The position numbers and the translations under genes were made by a program. From NCBI GenBank assembly GCA_964513415.1, contig CAZEMX010000093.1, positions 1-7,586 on the forward strand: 7,586 bases of DNA. Direction: 5' to 3'. The notes beneath the pieces were generated by a model. It had not been told where the DNA came from. It did no database searches and worked only from the letters and a program-made list of their open reading frames with translations. This document shows positions 6,362 through 7,586 of this stretch, piece by piece; position 1 is the first letter of the stretch, and each line of letters starts with the position of its first letter. The stretch comes from Methanomethylicus sp964513415 (GTDB taxonomy: Archaea > Thermoproteota > Methanomethylicia > Methanomethylicales > Methanomethylicaceae).

Positions 6362-7230
6362 GGCTCAAAGGAACGGGGCGAGGCACAGCATTCGGCGCGG
6401 CGACCATCGTCAACGCGATGCCCTCCGGCAGGGGTGCTGCGTTCAGCGTCGGGCTGAGGACGATCGCGGAGGTTACGCTCAAGGACGACCCTGCCGTGGA
6501 GGTCGAGATCGAGGGCGGCACCGGCGGCGCTGAGGAGGGTGGGCTCGCGGTCCAGTCCTTCAGGGGGACGCTGGGGCGCTTCGGCCTTAGCCGCGGGGCC
6601 TCGATCCGCACCCGCAGCGAGATACCGATCGCTCGGGGGATGAAGAGCTCCAGCGCCGCCTCGAACGCGGTAGTGCTGGCGACGCTTGACGCCATAGGCG
6701 AGAGGATGGACGAGATAGAGATCATAAGGGTAGGCGTGGATGCCTCCCTGAGGAGCGGGGCGAGCCTCACGGGCGCCATGGATGATGCCTGCGCGAGCTG
6801 CCTCGGCGGCCTCCACGTGACCGACAACCGCAGGGGGGTCCTCCTGAAGAGCCTCGAGCTGGAGCCGATGAGCGCAATATTCCTGATACCTGAGGAGCGG
6901 CGCTACTCGGGCAAGGTGGACCGGAGCTTCATAAGCCAGTACGCCCCCATCTCGGAGGCCGCCATCGAGGAGGCACTCGGGGGCAGGCACTGGCACGCAA
7001 TGCTCCTCAACGGCTTCGCGATGGCGCACGCGTTCCGGATTGACCCCGCGCCTATCGTGGCGGCCATGAAGAACGGCGCGGTCTCCGCCGGCGTCTGCGG
7101 GAAGGGCCCCTCTATCTGCGCCGTCTCGCGCCCGGAGCAGGAGGGGCAGATAGCCGAGTGCTGGGAGGGTCTCGGGTGCAGGATAATACGGACCACAGTC
7201 AACAACGTCAGGGCGAGCGGGGGCGTCTGA
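6358..7230 (+). CDS. Archaeal shikimate kinase, GHMP superfamily
   Basis: This ATP-dependent kinase makes shikimate 3-phosphate. It belongs to the GHMP (galactokinase/homoserine kinase/mevalonate kinase) superfamily, the archaeal replacement for bacterial P-loop AroK, to which it is unrelated. The product is 290 residues, usual for the archaeal family. The phosphate-binding GHMP motif is PIARGMKSSSAASNAVV (90-106). SLTGAMDDACAS (136-147) matches the archaeal shikimate kinase signature that includes the probable catalytic Asp. CGKGPSICAVS (247-257) is the C-terminal glycine-rich motif. Homoserine kinase is the main alternative, but GMKSSSAASNA, TGAMDDA and the place between aroE and aroA make shikimate kinase much more likely. 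The ATG overlaps the aroE stop as ATGA. Confidence 0.95.
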   Translation: MRLKGTGRGTAFGAATIVNAMPSGRGAAFSVGLRTIAEVTLKDDPAVEVEIEGGTGGAEEGGLAVQSFRGTLGRFGLSRGASIRTRSEIPIARGMKSSSAASNAVVLATLDAIGERMDEIEIIRVGVDASLRSGASLTGAMDDACASCLGGLHVTDNRRGVLLKSLELEPMSAIFLIPEERRYSGKVDRSFISQYAPISEAAIEEALGGRHWHAMLLNGFAMAHAFRIDPAPIVAAMKNGAVSAGVCGKGPSICAVSRPEQEGQIAECWEGLGCRIIRTTVNNVRASGGV

Positions 7231-7231
7231 T

Positions 7232-7586
7232 ATGGATGTCAGGATAACGCGCTCTGAGTTTGCTGGGAGGGTGACCGCACCGCCGTCGAAGAGCTACACG
7301 CAGAGGGCGGTGGCATGCGCGCTCCTGGCCGAGGGCAGGTCGGAGGTGATATGCCCGTCGAGATCAGACGATGCGTTGCGCGCCCTGCAGGCTGCACGGA
7401 TGCTTGGCGCACGCGTTGCAGACATCGGCGACCGGTGGGCCATAACCGGGGGAGCGATCAGGGCGCCGGGCGAAGCCGTGGACTGCGGCGGTTCCGCCAC
7501 TGCCCTGCGGCTCTTCACAGCGATCTCGGCCCACGCCGACGGCCCCACCACGCTCACCGGCAATGAGCAGCTGAGGAGGAGGCCGA
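7232..7586 (+). CDS. aroA: EPSP synthase (3-phosphoshikimate 1-carboxyvinyltransferase), 5' part
   Basis: AroA joins PEP to shikimate 3-phosphate to give EPSP. Only the first 118 codons lie in the window and the frame runs off the right edge. The ATG at 7232 is one base after the kinase stop, with a G-rich stretch (7217-7223) upstream as a weak binding site. Family marks are APPSKSYTQRA (16-26; Lys20, Ser21 and Arg25 match the PEP/S3P residues Lys22, Ser23 and Arg27 of E. coli), SRSDDALRAL (43-52), DCGGSATALRL (84-94) and LTGNEQLRRRP (108-118). The glycine that matches E. coli Gly96 is Ala89 here, and Pro101 is Leu94, a pattern seen in glyphosate-insensitive (class II type) enzymes. Full-length proteins are about 410-430 residues, so roughly three quarters of the gene lies outside. 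Confidence 0.95.
   Translation, partial: MDVRITRSEFAGRVTAPPSKSYTQRAVACALLAEGRSEVICPSRSDDALRALQAARMLGARVADIGDRWAITGGAIRAPGEAVDCGGSATALRLFTAISAHADGPTTLTGNEQLRRRP

Noticed and set aside
1..7586. Mobile elements, CRISPR arrays, tRNA or rRNA genes, defence genes
   Set aside because: No long repeats, regular spacer arrays, transposase-like frames or cloverleaf-like sequences were seen. The coding space is almost fully taken by housekeeping biosynthesis genes.

Overview
The window reads as archaeal DNA from a GC-rich member of the TACK group (Thermoproteota in the broad sense). A thaumarchaeal-type lineage is possible, but this is only a guess from codon habit and gene content. The support is as follows. 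The shikimate kinase is the archaea-only GHMP type. Transketolase is split into two polypeptides. AGG (Arg) and ATA (Ile) are used heavily inside otherwise GC-ending codons. TATA-like boxes rather than -35/-10 pairs lie upstream, and Shine-Dalgarno sequences of the GGAGG/GGTGATC type precede several starts.

Layout. Positions 1-227 carry the 3' end of a YbjQ-family gene (plus strand). It converges on a ridA-like gene at 275-661 (minus strand), and a small hairpin lies in the 47-base gap between them. Bases 662-987 are non-coding and hold the divergent promoter region. From 988 to the right edge, eight plus-strand genes are packed head to tail with overlaps of 4-14 nt or gaps of 0-14 nt: transketolase N-half, transketolase C-half, DAHP synthase, 3-dehydroquinate synthase, 3-dehydroquinate dehydratase, shikimate dehydrogenase, archaeal shikimate kinase, and the first 118 codons of EPSP synthase.

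Together the eight genes form one operon covering nearly the whole route to chorismate. The transketolase can supply erythrose 4-phosphate. DAHP synthase joins it to PEP, and AroB, AroD, AroE, the GHMP kinase and AroA carry it to EPSP. Only chorismate synthase (aroC) is missing, and it could lie just past the right edge. The presence of type I-beta DAHP synthase and true AroB points to the classical entry into the pathway, not the DKFP route of many euryarchaea.

I see no mobile element, CRISPR array, RNA gene or obviously new multi-gene system. The points most worth a second look are inside the enzymes. The dehydroquinate dehydratase keeps its Schiff-base lysine and catalytic histidine but has lost the conserved Arg and Glu of the TxRxxxEGG motif. 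The EPSP synthase carries Ala at the position where Gly decides glyphosate sensitivity. A seven-codon reading frame with Phe and Tyr codons lies in the upstream region of the aro operon.
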